Notes: generated by a model from the sequence alone, not told the origin. 64,000 bases of DNA from Heterostelium album PN500 (GCF_000004825.1 NW_008805071.1:2108001-2172000), one strand, 5' to 3'. Counted from the first letter of the stretch, positions 1-11,099 are shown. Made by a program: numbers and translations.

Positions 1-44
1 GATCACAAAAAGTTAGAAAGTAAAATATTAAGTTTTCAAAAATT

Positions 45-417
45 TATCTAAGCTTACTATGTAATTAAATACATAGTTAAAGCTATAATATTAATGTGTT
101 GGCCATTTTGAAGTCTATTGATTGCAATGTGGTATTCTTGATTGTCATAACAAACCGGTGGGTAGCTACGGTTTATTCATTCAATCACCAACAAATAATA
201 AACCTTTTTTCTGATAACAAAAATAAAAAACAATTTATTTAATATCTTTTTGAGAAAATAAATTGTTTATCATGATATTCACAAGATGGTGATATCAAAG
301 ATATCTTAAAAATAATATCTAATAGTTGTTATTTCAATTTTCATTGTATTAATGAATGAAACATTTCCTAATATTATAGCTTCAACAATGTATTTAATTA
401 CATAGTAATCTTAGATA
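45..417. repeat. Short element with ~48 bp inverted ends (MITE-like)
   Basis: Bases 45-94 and 370-417 are imperfect reverse complements of each other over about 48 bp, sharing the core TTACTATGTAATTAAATACA followed by an A/G-rich step and AGCTATAATATT. The 275 bp between them have no open frame of note, and contain a second, inner palindrome near 229-265 built on AAACAATTTATTT and its complement. The size, end structure and lack of coding capacity fit a non-autonomous DNA element. I see no clear target-site duplication, and no transposase is present. It could also be a structured 3' region of the neighbouring gene. Confidence 0.45.
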
Positions 418-450
418 CAAAAAAAATTTATTGAAACTTTTTTTTGTTTC

Positions 451-1933
451 TTAAATGGTCGAAAGTGTTTTGTCTTTTTGGGTAGACTTCTTCTTAAAGA
501 TTGTATTTATCTTTCTATAGACTTCTTGGAAACCAACAACACCGGGGTTGATTGAATTAAGAAGGAAACAACTATGCTGAATTAAACATAGTATTATAAG
601 ATCATAAAGATCTTTGGCAAAACATGAAAGTGTTGGATCACTTTCCAGTGAGTCTAGTTGTTGTAGGAGAACCACCATGACCTCGGAACGATTACGATTT
701 TGGGCAACCACCTTTGACCCAACATTGAAACTATCGTAGAAGAAATCCAATGAAGAGACTGACCTCGCATCATTCAGTAGTGCAACTAATGACTCTTTTT
801 CCAGTAAATTGGCTTCATACCAATTTATAACAAGGTGAATGCTAAACTCCAAATCATCAACTCCTTTTTTTAAATTAACCATCAAACTGGTTCATATATG
901 GGTCTGGATTGAATGGTTCTATATATCTATTCTCACGTCGGGAGTATCTTGCCAAGTCATCAATCTTGCTGGCCACCATTGAGATGATAAACCTATTCTC
1001 GGTTTTATATTCATTGTTTTTAGCCATGTCAAAGTGTCCCTGTGAAAATTGATAATCTCCTTTTGGTTGGCTCTGCCACTCTTCAATGTTTGTATTATAC
1101 ACCTGCCTCATTGCTTGTACAGTTATAACCTCGTGATAAAGTGGAGTAAATTGTTGAAGGTTATCCAAAACATCAAATATATTACGAGAGATGTTTTTCT
1201 TTGTAGCTTTAATTTTGCGCTGGCTCTTTCGTTTGTGAAGGATAGAGGTAGTAGATGATTTGGAGTGCTTGTTTCGTTTAAGATTTTTGTTTGATGAACT
1301 CCGACCTTGCTTTAGTGATTTTTCAGCACTTGATGAATCACTTGTTGACAGTGGAATACATTTACCAGTCAAGATATCAAATTTGTCGATACGGTCCATG
1401 GTAATATTGTTCTGAATACCACCGATAAGGTAGATGTATCGACCGTTATCGTAGTAGCAGGCAAGTGAGGAACCACCTTTCGTTGGGATACTGTCGAGAC
1501 AATCCCATTTTCTGGTGTTGATGTTGAAACGTTCGAATGTATTCAACGTGTCATTTCCACCGAGCTGGGCGATATACTTCTCGAGAATAGTTACCAATTG
1601 TTGCCTACTCTCCAGTACCGGCTTCGCCAATCTATGCTCTTCCACTATCAGTTGCTCGTGATATGTCTTGAACAGTTTATTAATATTTTTGGTGACTTCA
1701 TCATGTGACTTTATCTTTTTGGCCAATTTATGTGCTTTGTCAAAGTTAAATTCAAACGGAACATTTAACTTTTCAACCTGCTGTGAAGGTAAGTTGGGTG
1801 GCTTCACAAATGCATGGCCTCTGTGGCCAGGTAATGTAATACAATCACCACACACCAATATATTGCACTCCTCACATAGAAACTTAACCTTCTTCTGAGG
1901 ATGAGATTGACATTTTTCTGCTTTTGCTGACAT
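451..1933 (-). pseudogene. Chimeric B-box/Kelch gene fused to a second family, frame broken
   Basis: Reads leftwards from an ATG at 1933. Residues 1-124 or so are a B-box zinc finger (C8, H11, C20, C23, C28, C31, H37, H40) plus coiled coil, nearly identical to the B-box/Kelch gene at 6785-8688. At 1563/1564 the sequence jumps in frame over 774 bp of that gene into one Kelch repeat (FGGNDTLNTF-like). At about 1353/1354 it switches to a diverged relative of the protein encoded at 2434-3777. The first frame ends at 875, just after EPFNPDPYMNQF, and the homologous continuation (SEVMVVLL, LYDLIILCL) lies in the next frame at 451-885. The paralogue shows one extra base near 877-880 in this copy. 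The upstream 60-90 bp also resemble those of the parent gene. It is probably a recent fusion that is now a pseudogene, although the two frames could still be expressed separately. Confidence 0.75.
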
Positions 1934-2433
1934 GGTTATATTAGATGTGGACTAAACATTGTTTAAATAATATAATAATAAAAATATTGTATGCTTGAGT
2001 TAGAAATAATGTTTTTATAATGTATTACTAATAAGTAAAAATTGCAGAAAACAGTGTTGAAACTTGGTTTAAGCACGATTATGAGATTGCTTCTATTTTA
2101 CTTTATTTTATTTGATTATTAGAATATTACAAAACTCTTAAATGGGTTGTTACAAATAAAATGATGATTCTTTTTCTTTTAAAGAGTGTGACTTAAAAAA
2201 AATAACTTTACAATAAATTGCAATCAAACCTCAAAATTGATCTTCAAACCAAAATTTTTTATCAAAATAAAAAAAGAAAAATTAATATCTGATATTATTT
2301 TCTTTTAAAATATTTTAAAATGATTTTTTTTTATTTATACTTACTTGTAATAATAAGAGTTTAAATATTTCTTATTAATTTGCTAGTGTGCTTGTTAGGA
2401 ATTAAATGTCTATTAATTTATTTTTATTTATTT
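1934..2433. other. Intergenic, A+T rich
   Basis: About 500 bp with no supported gene. The bases just upstream of the chimeric gene (1934-1990, containing GTGGACTAAACATT) match those upstream of the intact B-box/Kelch gene (8690-8750), so the duplication carried some promoter sequence. The rest is homopolymer-rich and I see nothing else in it. Confidence 0.6.
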
Positions 2434-3777
2434 TTAAAATGCAATGTTAATGATCGAAAATGTACAGTCATCTTGGATCGATTTTAACTTCAAGATTGTA
2501 TCTATCTTGTCATTGACTTTATGGAAACCGACAAAACGGGAGTTGATCGAATTAAGAAGCAAACAACTGTGCTGAACTAAACTTAGTATCATTAGTTCAT
2601 AAAGCTCTTTGGCAAAGGGTGAAAGAATGGGATCGTTTTGAAGTAAGTTTATTTGATGTAGGAGCACCACCATGACTTCAGAGCGCTGATAATTCTGGCC
2701 AACCATCTTTGATCCAACATTGAAATTACTGAAAAAGAACTCCAATGAATGAGTTGAACTTGCATATTCCACTAGTTCAGACCACCTACACGTATCCAAG
2801 GAATTGAGTTCATAGGTATTCAAAACATAGAGAATGTTGAACTCCAAGGAAGAACTACCATCTTTTAAATAAACATTAAACTGGCTCTCTCCTGGATTCG
2901 GGTTGAATGGTTCCAACACTCTATTTCGACCACGAAAGTATGTTACAAAATTATTGATAATGGTGGCTATTATTTTGTTGATATTCATATTCCTCGTTTC
3001 AAATTCAATATTTATATCGATGTTAAACTTTCCATCTCGTAAGAGACTTTCTATTTTCGGATGGCATATGCTCTCCCACTTTTCGGTGATCGTATTATAT
3101 CTTTCTTTGTGATAATATTGAGGCGTTACATTTGACTGAGAAATTGGATCTTTCTTTACTAGGTCGGTATCATAGAAACACTTGGACTTGGACAGAACAT
3201 GCTCATACGCCTCGCTCACTCCTTGAACAGTGACAACCTCAGACTGGGATGGTGATGGTAGTGGTCTGTAGGCGTGAAAGCTATCGGAAACACCTATACT
3301 GCCATGGTAGTATGTCTTTTTATCTTGTTTGCTGGTGTGTTGGCGTTGGTGTTTTTGTTTGGCAAGCTTCCTAGCCACAAAATTGAATTCAACGTGGTCT
3401 TTGTTGGTCAACTTTTGTTTACTTGACTGATCTTTAAGTAGATTTGGATGACCTATGGTATATATAAACTCTTCGTTATCGGAGTTTGGCAAAGAGGATG
3501 AACAAGGAGTAGAGATAGTAGATGATTTGGAGTCTACAGGTACACCAATGTGATTGCTTTTGATCTTTTTCACATTGTTTCGTCTGACCTTTTTAATTAA
3601 TGAACTACGAACATGTTTTGGTGGTTCTTCAGAAACTGATGGACCACTTGTTGACGAACAATTACCTTCGATCTCCTCTGTTTTGGCGAGATCGATCTTT
3701 ACCTCTTTGGAAACTTGCTTACTGATAACTAAAAATATTAAAATAAAAAATAATGCTATAGCTATGAAATAAAACAT
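2434..3777 (-). CDS. Predicted one-TM protein, family unknown
   Basis: A single 447-codon exon. The N-terminus has a clear hydrophobic segment (about residues 2-20, IAIALFFILIFLVI) followed by Lys-rich sequence, fitting a signal anchor or an N-terminal membrane helix. Residues 40-150 are Ser/Lys rich and probably disordered. The last ~200 residues look globular, with motifs EPFNPNPGESQF, SEVMVVLLHQI and AKELYELMILSL. The last two motifs recur in the downstream frame of the chimeric gene at 451-1933, so this is a gene family with at least two local members. I do not recognise the family and assign no function. Its place between the chimera and thyX says nothing about its role. The start is the first Met, directly before the hydrophobic stretch. 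Confidence 0.7.
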   Translation of the reverse strand: MFYFIAIALFFILIFLVISKQVSKEVKIDLAKTEEIEGNCSSTSGPSVSEEPPKHVRSSLIKKVRRNNVKKIKSNHIGVPVDSKSSTISTPCSSSLPNSDNEEFIYTIGHPNLLKDQSSKQKLTNKDHVEFNFVARKLAKQKHQRQHTSKQDKKTYYHGSIGVSDSFHAYRPLPSPSQSEVVTVQGVSEAYEHVLSKSKCFYDTDLVKKDPISQSNVTPQYYHKERYNTITEKWESICHPKIESLLRDGKFNIDINIEFETRNMNINKIIATIINNFVTYFRGRNRVLEPFNPNPGESQFNVYLKDGSSSLEFNILYVLNTYELNSLDTCRWSELVEYASSTHSLEFFFSNFNVGSKMVGQNYQRSEVMVVLLHQINLLQNDPILSPFAKELYELMILSLVQHSCLLLNSINSRFVGFHKVNDKIDTILKLKSIQDDCTFSIINIAF

Positions 3778-4774
3778 TTATAAAAAAAAATTAAATAACT
3801 TAATCATATTATTTTTATAAAATATAATTTAGTAAACATTTTGTTATTACAAAAAATAAATCACATAATAATTAATATCATATGTGTGTAGTGGATTGAG
3901 ATGAGATGGATGGTCATATTGTTAGATGAAAGTGAAAACAAACTCATAAGATATTGTAATATTCTCTCAACAAAAAAAGATATCACATTTGTGGAACGCT
4001 CTCTCTGTCATTATGTATCATTCATCTTCCACATACCAAAAACAAATAAAGAACAACAAAAACAACAACATCTAATTCAGTAACAATAAACTCTTTTTTT
4101 TTTAAGAGTTACTTCTTAAAATATATATTTTACTGTGGTGGATAGTTTAATGATACAAAAAATGAAGAATATTGTTGAATATAATATTCTGTTTGTGATA
4201 ATGTTCGTAGTAGTAGTAGTGTAGTGTTGTGTTGTGTGATTTGTGTTTAGTGTTTTGTGCTTTGCTTAATTAATTTTGTATCATTTCCTTATTTGGTGGA
4301 ATATTACTCTATCATAAATCTTATATTTTAATTATGATAATGAAAAAATTTATCAAAAAAAAAAAAAAAAGAATAATAAAAACTATATTTGAACTTCAAA
4401 ATTAATAAAAACTTTAATTTTTTACCGTTATATGTTCCCACAATAAAAAATGAAATTAAAAAAATAACAAAAAAAAAACAATACCGCCAATTTTCAGATT
4501 TTTCAAATTTTTTTATTTTAATTCGGTTAATTAAATGATTCAATAATGATAATGATTCGATTGGTGTCAATCTTTTCTAGTTATTACAATTTTTTCCAGT
4601 AAATCAACAAATTTCACACACACATAACATACAATTACGTGTATATTTATATAAATAATCTAGATTTATTATCAATCATAAACATTTAGATCTATATACA
4701 AAAACAAAATCATTTTCTAAAGAAAATTTATATATCATTCATTTTTCATTTGATTAAACAAAGATAGCTTAAAG
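3778..4774. other. Intergenic between divergent genes
   Basis: About 1 kb separating the minus-strand membrane-protein gene from plus-strand thyX, so it should hold both promoters. It contains poly-A/T runs, a GTAGTAGTAGTAG / GTTGTGTTGTGTG tract near 4206-4240, and no coding sequence I can support. The small frame at 3901-4083 has no recognisable features and reads as chance. Confidence 0.6.
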
Positions 4775-5884
4775 ATGGACTCATTGGGTATCGATCAAAT
4801 TCAAATCAACAAAGTACCAGCCGATACTGAGTACTACGATGTCATGAACGGTAGTCATCGTTGGGAAGTAAAGGTACACGATCATGGAAAGTATGTACTT
4901 TATTTTCATCAGGTCTAAAAAAATAAAAATAACAAGAAACTAAACATAACTTATGATTATTATTAACAATAAAAAAAAAAGAGTTGCATTGGTTGATTCT
5001 ATGCCAAGACTTGCACCAGTTGGTCAAACTGCTGATTTCGCCATCGTTCAAGCCGCTCGTGTATCCTATGGTGCCGGTACCAAGAAAGTAACTGAAGACA
5101 AAGGTCTTATCCGTTATCTCTATAGACATCAACATACTTGTATGTAAACTAAACAAATATTAAAAATCAAAAGTTATTAATTATCTTTAATTTTATTAAT
5201 AATAATAATAATATAGCACCATTCGAGATGATTGAATTCAAATTCCATTGTGTGATGCCAGTTTTCATTGCTAGACAATGGATTAGACATAGAACAGCCA
5301 ATGTCAACGAGTACAGTGCCAGATACTCGGTTATGCCAGACAAGTTCTACCATCCATCGGCCGAAGACGTCAGAAAGCAATCGACTTCCAATCGTCAGGG
5401 TGGTGAGGATGCCACCGACACCAAGACCGCACAGGAGTTCCTCGACTATCTCGACCAGGTCGAAGCCAACTACAAGACCTACTCAGAGTTGCTCGACAAG
5501 GGTGTCTCTCGTGAGTTGGCACGTATCGGTTTGCCAGTCTCTGTGTACACCGAGTGGTACTGGAAGATCGACTTGCACAACCTCTTCCACTTCCTCCGTC
5601 TCAGAATGGATTCACACTCGCAAAAGGAGATTCGTGACTATGCCAACACCATCTTTGCTCTGATCAGACCGATTGTACCGGTTGCCTGTGAGGCATTCAT
5701 CGACTATGCTTTCGAGTCGATCAAACTCACACGTCTCGAGATCGAAGCAATCCGTTCCGGTAAGCCATTGAACACCGCCAACAAACGTGAGACCGAAGAG
5801 TGGGAAGCCAAACGTAAACAACTAGGATTACCAGAGCCAGTCAAAGTCGAACAAACACAACCATCATCAACTGAACAAGCATAA
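4775..5884 (+). CDS. thyX: Flavin-dependent thymidylate synthase (ThyX family)
   Basis: Converts dUMP to dTMP using FAD, NADPH and methylene-tetrahydrofolate. Three exons: 4775-4890, 4982-5139 and 5217-5884, giving 313 residues with all phases consistent. The diagnostic ThyX motif RHRX7S is seen as [11 protein letters not shown] in exon 3, next to ARYS. Other conserved blocks are [34 protein letters not shown] and [17 protein letters not shown]. The exon 1/2 acceptor was placed at 4981 because the alternative AG two bases later gives an immediate stop. Dictyostelids are known to rely on this enzyme (named thyA in D. discoideum), which is otherwise mostly bacterial. An AATAAA lies shortly after the stop. 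Exon 3 is clearly richer in G+C than the introns and flanks. Confidence 0.96.
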
Positions 5885-6784
5885 TAAGTTTAAGTACCAT
5901 TTATGTAATTCCAAATAAAAATAAATTTTATTTTTAACACCATTTTGATTAATTTTTTGATTAATTTTTAATATTTTTATATTTTTTGGGTTGAAAAAAC
6001 ACACCTCAATAGTAAAATTCATTGTGGCCAATAGCAAAGTTATATAACGAAAAGAAAATCTATATTTATATATATATATATTATTAAAAAAAAAAAGTTA
6101 TTATTTATTTAGATTTGAATTTATAACTTTTTTTTTTTTTTTTATCAATCTATTTATTTTTATTTCTACTTAACATTCAATCACTCCAAACATAAGTTTA
6201 TTTACTTAATAAATGAAATAAATAATTTATACATAATTTATCACATTTATTATTTAATTATTAGCATTTTTTTTTCTTCTTCTCAAAAAAGTGATAAATT
6301 CAATTTAACATTTATTAAAAAGTCTTTTTAATTTTTTATAGTCACAACTTCTCGCATTCAATTTCACTCCACACCAAACATCCGAAATTTACTCAATCAA
6401 TGAAATAAGTATTTATACATTTATAACACAAAAGTCTTTAATTTTATTTACATTTAGTTTTTTTTTAAAAGATTATTTAGCAAGGAGTGGAGAGGAATGG
6501 ATTGATTGATGGAGGGAGGGAAGAGAGGTAAGGGGAAGTTAGATGATGGCAAGTATTATTTAAGATTAGAACTAATCTTTTATTTAAATAAACTCATCGA
6601 AACCATTTTACAGTCTCGACATCAAATTTGAGAGATCACCTTCATTGTTGGATATACACGCAATAATTTCCGAAGTGTAGGTACCAACCATACAGATTGG
6701 ATGAGAAGGTGAATGTGTGTGTTGTGGTAACCGTTTCAATACCTTTCGGATACCTCCACTGGTGTGTTGGCTGCAATTTTATAC
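5885..6784. other. Intergenic between convergent genes
   Basis: 900 bp between the 3' ends of thyX and the B-box/Kelch gene. It holds poly-T tracts, two similar stretches built on ATTCAATCACTCCAAACAT / TTCAATTTCACTCCACACC (about 6176 and 6358, each followed by a TTTACT...AATGAAATAA block, so a diverged direct repeat of roughly 60-70 bp), and a purine-rich GGAGGGAGGGAAGAGAGG tract near 6510-6530. No gene is seen. Confidence 0.5.
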
Positions 6785-8688
6785 TTATTTGACTGCAACA
6801 GCACCGTGGAAGTATGTATACTTTCCTTTTCTCTTAAAGGCAGACCAAGTCTGCTTGGTGATAGAGTAGGTGTACTGGTTTTCTTCCTTACCTCCCAGCA
6901 GGAAGATTCTAAAATCATTATCGAAATAACCAAAAACCTAAATAATAATAAACATTAACTGTTAGTTTCATATTCTTAAAAAATATAAAAATAAAATAAA
7001 ACACATACCATTGCCAGACCAAACTTTCCTTCTTGCAACGGCGGGTTCGCCAGTTTCTCAATCGTGTTCGTAAATATTGAGAATTTACAAAATACATTGC
7101 ACGTGATGAAGTATATGAACTCTCGCTTGTCAAAGGTGCAAGCTTCGACACGTTCATTGCCTCCAAAGTTGAGTAGAATATTGGAGGTTGAATCTTTGGT
7201 GTTGTACGACTCTATGCTATTGACTAGAGTGTATGGTGCGGACGCCTCCTTGTGCGTTCCACCTACTGTGTAGATGATATCTTCGTGGAAGCAGCAGTAG
7301 GTGTAGTAACGTGCTTTTTTCAAGTGTCCAACTTGAATACATTTACCAGTCAAGATATCAAATTTGTCGATACGGTCCATGGTAATATTGTTCTGAATAC
7401 CACCGACAAGGTAAATGTATCTACCGTTGTCGTAGCAGCAGGCAAGTGAGGAACCACCTTTCGTTGGGATACTGTCGAGACAATCCCATTTTCTGGTGTT
7501 GATGTTGAAACGTTCGAATGTATTCAACGTGTCATTTCCACCGAAAATGAAAATGTGCTCGTTGGTGCACGCTACTGATGCAGACGAACAAGCACGTTTC
7601 ATTCTGGTGGGTTCGACAATTCCCCATCGGTCGTTTTTAAGGTCGCACACCTCGACCGTGGACAAATGCTGAGTCGCCTCCATACCGCAAAGCACATAGA
7701 TGTAGAAGATAGCGCAATCTTCTTTGTACTTTTTCATGTAACCACCGAGACTGGTAATTGCGGTTTCTTTTTGTGGACCTTCGCCTGTTGCCGGTGTGCC
7801 GTCGGGATTGGTAGTGGCGGTGGTCGTCTCTGTCATGGAGGGCGTCAGCTTCACCAGATTGTAGCCATCTTTAATCTCTGAAATTGATCTTGAAACCTTG
7901 GCTTTGTTGACAGTAAAGTCGTATGACACCTCGATTGGGTCGATTTTCATTTGCGCGAGCATGTTATTCACTTCCTTGTCCAATGTGTCTTGATCTTCCA
8001 GAATAAGTGCAATACTTCGGACTAGCTCTTCTGTATTCATTTTTGTTTGAGGTTTCTCAAAGATATCGTTATTTTTCAGCAGGTCGGCAGGCTTCTCGCA
8101 GTCGTCGGTTAGCAACACCAGCATCTCTTCGGTCTCCAAATCTTTCATGAACGTATATTGATTTTGCTTGATATTTTCGTACTTTGGATTCTCCAAAGTC
8201 TTTTCGGTGGTTCCGGTTACATCGTTGATCATTTCCAAACTCGGTTTAAACTCGCCACTGCCATTGCTCGACATCATCGATTCTTCGACCGCTTTGAAGA
8301 TGGTGTACTGTGACTTTAGCTGGGCGGTATACTTCTCGAGAATAGTTACCAATTGTTGCCTACTCTCCAGTACCGGCTTCGCCAATCTATGCTCTTCCAC
8401 TATCAGTTGCTCGTGATATGTCTTGAACAGTTTGTTAATATTTCTGGTCACTTCATCATGTGACTTTATCTTTTTGGCCAATTTCTGTGCTTTGTCAAAG
8501 TTAAATTCAAACGGAACATTTAACTTTTCAACCTGCTGTGAAGGTAAGTTGGGTGGTTTCACAAATGCATGGCCTCTGTGGACAGGTAATGTAATACAAT
8601 CACCACACACCAATATATTGCACTCCTCACACAGAAACTTAACCTTCTTCTGAGGATGAAATTGACATTTTTCTGCTGCTGCTGACAT
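6785..8688 (-). CDS. B-box zinc finger, coiled-coil and Kelch-repeat protein
   Basis: Two exons: 7009-8688 (560 codons) and 6937-6785 (50 codons and stop), 610 residues in all. If exon 1 is read through it ends in a hydrophobic nonsense tail (VCVLFYFYIF). Splicing at ATG|GTATGT (7008) to TTTAG|GTTTTTGG (6938) continues in phase 0 and adds FGYFDNDFRIFLLGGKEENQ, a typical Kelch strand with its GG pair. Order of domains: B-box (C8, H11, C20, C23, C28, C31, H37, H40), coiled coil about 60-140, an acidic linker, then at least five Kelch-like repeats from about residue 320 (FIFGGNDT, IYLVGGIQNN, IYTVGGTHKE). B-box/Kelch proteins act as scaffolds or ubiquitin-ligase parts, but no RING or BTB is visible here, so the role is open. 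It is one parent of the chimera at 451-1933. Confidence 0.85.
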
Positions 8689-9929
8689 GATTATTCTTTA
8701 ATTTGTGGACTAAACATTTTTAAATAATAATAATAATAATTTGTAGTAATAATAATATCTTAGTTAGCGATATGGTTCTTATAATGTGACTACATCAAGC
8801 TTAAGCTTTTTATGTGTTATAAATCTATATAGATAACCTGCCTAAGTTTATTTATTATTTGTTGTTAGATATGTTATCTTAAGTGTTCTGTTAAGTACAG
8901 GTGTCCTTAAATAATAATAAATGAGAGCAAGTTTTATTTTTTTTAATAAATAAACTTCCTGTGTTATTCTTCTCATTCATTGTACAATGAGCATTTTAAA
9001 TAAAAATAAATAAAATTCAAATAAAATAGTTAGAAATCATTTAATTTAATCTACATTCTTTTAATGCACATAGTTTTCTTTCTCTTTTAACTTACAGTTA
9101 TATATTGTTATAAATTTGGGGAAAAAAAAATTGAAATGTTTATCAAAAAATTCTTTATAATATTAACGTTCAAACCTAAATTCAAAAGTTTGACAATAAA
9201 AAATGATTTAATTTTTTTTTTTTTTTTTGTTTTTTTTTTTTTTTTTTTGTATACAGTTGGTCAAATTTGAACTTTTTCAACATATGTTTAAGTATTATGA
9301 AAGATTATCTGACTGAAAATGATCATGGTGAGTCAAACGACTCATTAAATACTTAGAAAAAATACATTTTTTTTCATTTAAAAGAATAAACTTGAGTTTT
9401 TAGTTTTGGACCTACAGTTTTGAGAATAAATTAAAAATATAAGATGACAAGAATTAAAAAAACACTTAAAAAATTAGGAAATTAATTAATTTAGTCTAAT
9501 CTTCAACAAAGTCAGGAAATTAGTATTGAAGGAAAACTATATGTTTGAATATGATCATTGTAAATCGATCATTCAATACATGCCAAATGTAAGTTATATA
9601 GTAATCTGTATAACTAGAGTTATAGATAAATTGATAAATATATAATATAGATAGTTATAGATAATGATGTACAAAGATATAGTAGATAAATAAAGTGTAG
9701 AATACAAGTTAGTTGGGAGTAGATTAAGTTCCCAATTGAATAATTGATTGATAATAAACTTGATAATAATGAAGATAAATTCATTCAAGCATCATTATAT
9801 CATCTCAAATCTATGTGTTTATTATTTCGATATTTTAGTGTGTTAATTAAATATCGGTTAATAGATTAGTCGCTTATTATTATATTCATATTTTCTATCT
9901 CGATTATAATGAAACAATAAGCGAATTTC
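8689..9929. other. Intergenic, A+T rich
   Basis: About 1.2 kb. Bases 8690-8760 are the promoter-proximal part shared with the chimera at 1934-1990. Long poly-T occurs at 9210-9250. A short perfect hairpin, GAGTC-AAAC-GACTC, lies near 9331-9344. No coding region is supported; the frame at 9594-9788 is low-complexity sequence. Confidence 0.5.
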
Positions 9930-10545
9930 TGTATGATTTCTAATATCAATCTTTATTAGATTGATACAATCACTTACATTACCATCGATGGCAATTAGCC
10001 TTGACAACAAGAACATATTCCAATTGTTAAAAGAGATTCCTTTACTGACATCGCTTGACTTGTCACACACTGGTTTCCGCTTCGAATTCTCATTGGAAAT
10101 GATAACAGGTTCTATTCAGAGACTGAAACTACCAGTGATACAAGATAATTTCACACTATCTTACAACCATCAAATTAAAACATTAGAGTTAGCTAGATTA
10201 CATTCCAATTTGAAACACCTCAGTTCAATCAAATCACAAGACTTATAATGAATTGTGTATATGGAAAAAGTATCTTCACCAGATTGTAAAATTCACACTT
10301 TTTATACCAGGTATAATAATATGTGGACCAGTAGAGTGCTTGGCAAGAATCAATCAATCACAATACTCGATATCAAAAGTAATTTTCAAACTACTTTAAA
10401 TATTTCATCAACAATGCCATCAATCAAACGATTCCTTTACGATGATACAAGTGATCCTCTTTATGAAAAAACTGGACACACCACAGGGAATGCACACATA
10501 AAATCAAAGTATCGATTTCAAAAAAACTATGCCGAATACCAATAA
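9930..10545 (+). pseudogene. Leucine-rich-repeat-like gene remnant
   Basis: Two adjacent open stretches, 9961-10248 and 10255-10545, read like consecutive leucine-rich repeats of the dictyostelid F-box/LRR type: LTSLDLSHTGF, IQRLKLPVIQ, IKTLELARL, then in other frames CVYGKSIF, ITILDIKSNF and IKRFLYDD. The frame is interrupted several times between and within them (for example after KSQDL at 10248, where the next frame continues as TLIMNCVYG-like sequence). There is no credible start codon or F-box in front. It is best read as a decayed, 5'-truncated gene. The family assignment rests only on the spacing of Leu/Ile residues. Confidence 0.5.
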
Positions 10546-10654
10546 AAATGAAGCAGTGGAAGCTACCTATCCTCACCTTTTTTATAATGCCAATAAAACA
10601 GAAATAAAAAAATACTTTATTTTTTTGATCACAAAAAAAAAAACATAACAAAAC

Positions 10655-11011
10655 ATGAGTGACAAAAATCAAGACTACAGTGTTGGCAATCTTTTAGAGA
10701 ATGTACCGTTGGTAAGAAGTGACGGTGATGAAGTATTCGAAACATTGATCAGTAAGGAAGGTGTAAAGATTGAGAGAATCATTTCTAATGGTCAGTCTTC
10801 ACCACCCGACTTTTGGTATGACCAAGACCAAGAGGAATGGGTGTTTGTCTTACAAGGATCTGCCACCCTAGAGATGAAAAACACTGATGACTCAAGCAGA
10901 CTAATCGATCTAGTAGCCGGTTCCTATGTTCAAATTCCAGCACACCAAAAACATCGTGTTGCCAAGACAGACACCACACAACAAACCATTTGGCTAGCTT
11001 TATTCTTTTGA
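10655..11011 (+). CDS. Small single-domain cupin protein
   Basis: A single-exon, 118-residue protein. Both cupin signatures are visible: PPDFWYDQDQEEWVFVLQG (motif 1; the Asp/Glu and Trp positions are typical of a bacterial-type subfamily with few His ligands) and VQIPAHQKHRV (motif 2, with PAH..HR). The fold is a small beta-barrel that binds a metal or small ligand; the substrate cannot be told. The length matches free-standing bacterial cupins, and bacterial origin by transfer is possible but not shown. The start Met at 10655 follows an A-rich leader, as expected for a dictyostelid gene. There is no signal peptide, so it is probably cytosolic. Confidence 0.85.
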   Translation: MSDKNQDYSVGNLLENVPLVRSDGDEVFETLISKEGVKIERIISNGQSSPPDFWYDQDQEEWVFVLQGSATLEMKNTDDSSRLIDLVAGSYVQIPAHQKHRVAKTDTTQQTIWLALFF

Positions 11012-11099
11012 TATTATAAATAAAAAAACATAGAAACATTATCATCATCATCAATTCTCTTTTTGTAAAATAAATAACAATAAACATTAAAATTTAATT

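Noticed and set aside
3901-4083. 60-codon plus-strand frame
   Set aside because: Low-complexity tail, no domain, no splice partner; expected by chance in such DNA.
4436-4443. TCCCACAA, like the upstream element (DUSE) of dictyostelid small-RNA genes
   Set aside because: An 8-base match is expected by chance, and no structured RNA with the usual ends is seen about 60 bases downstream.
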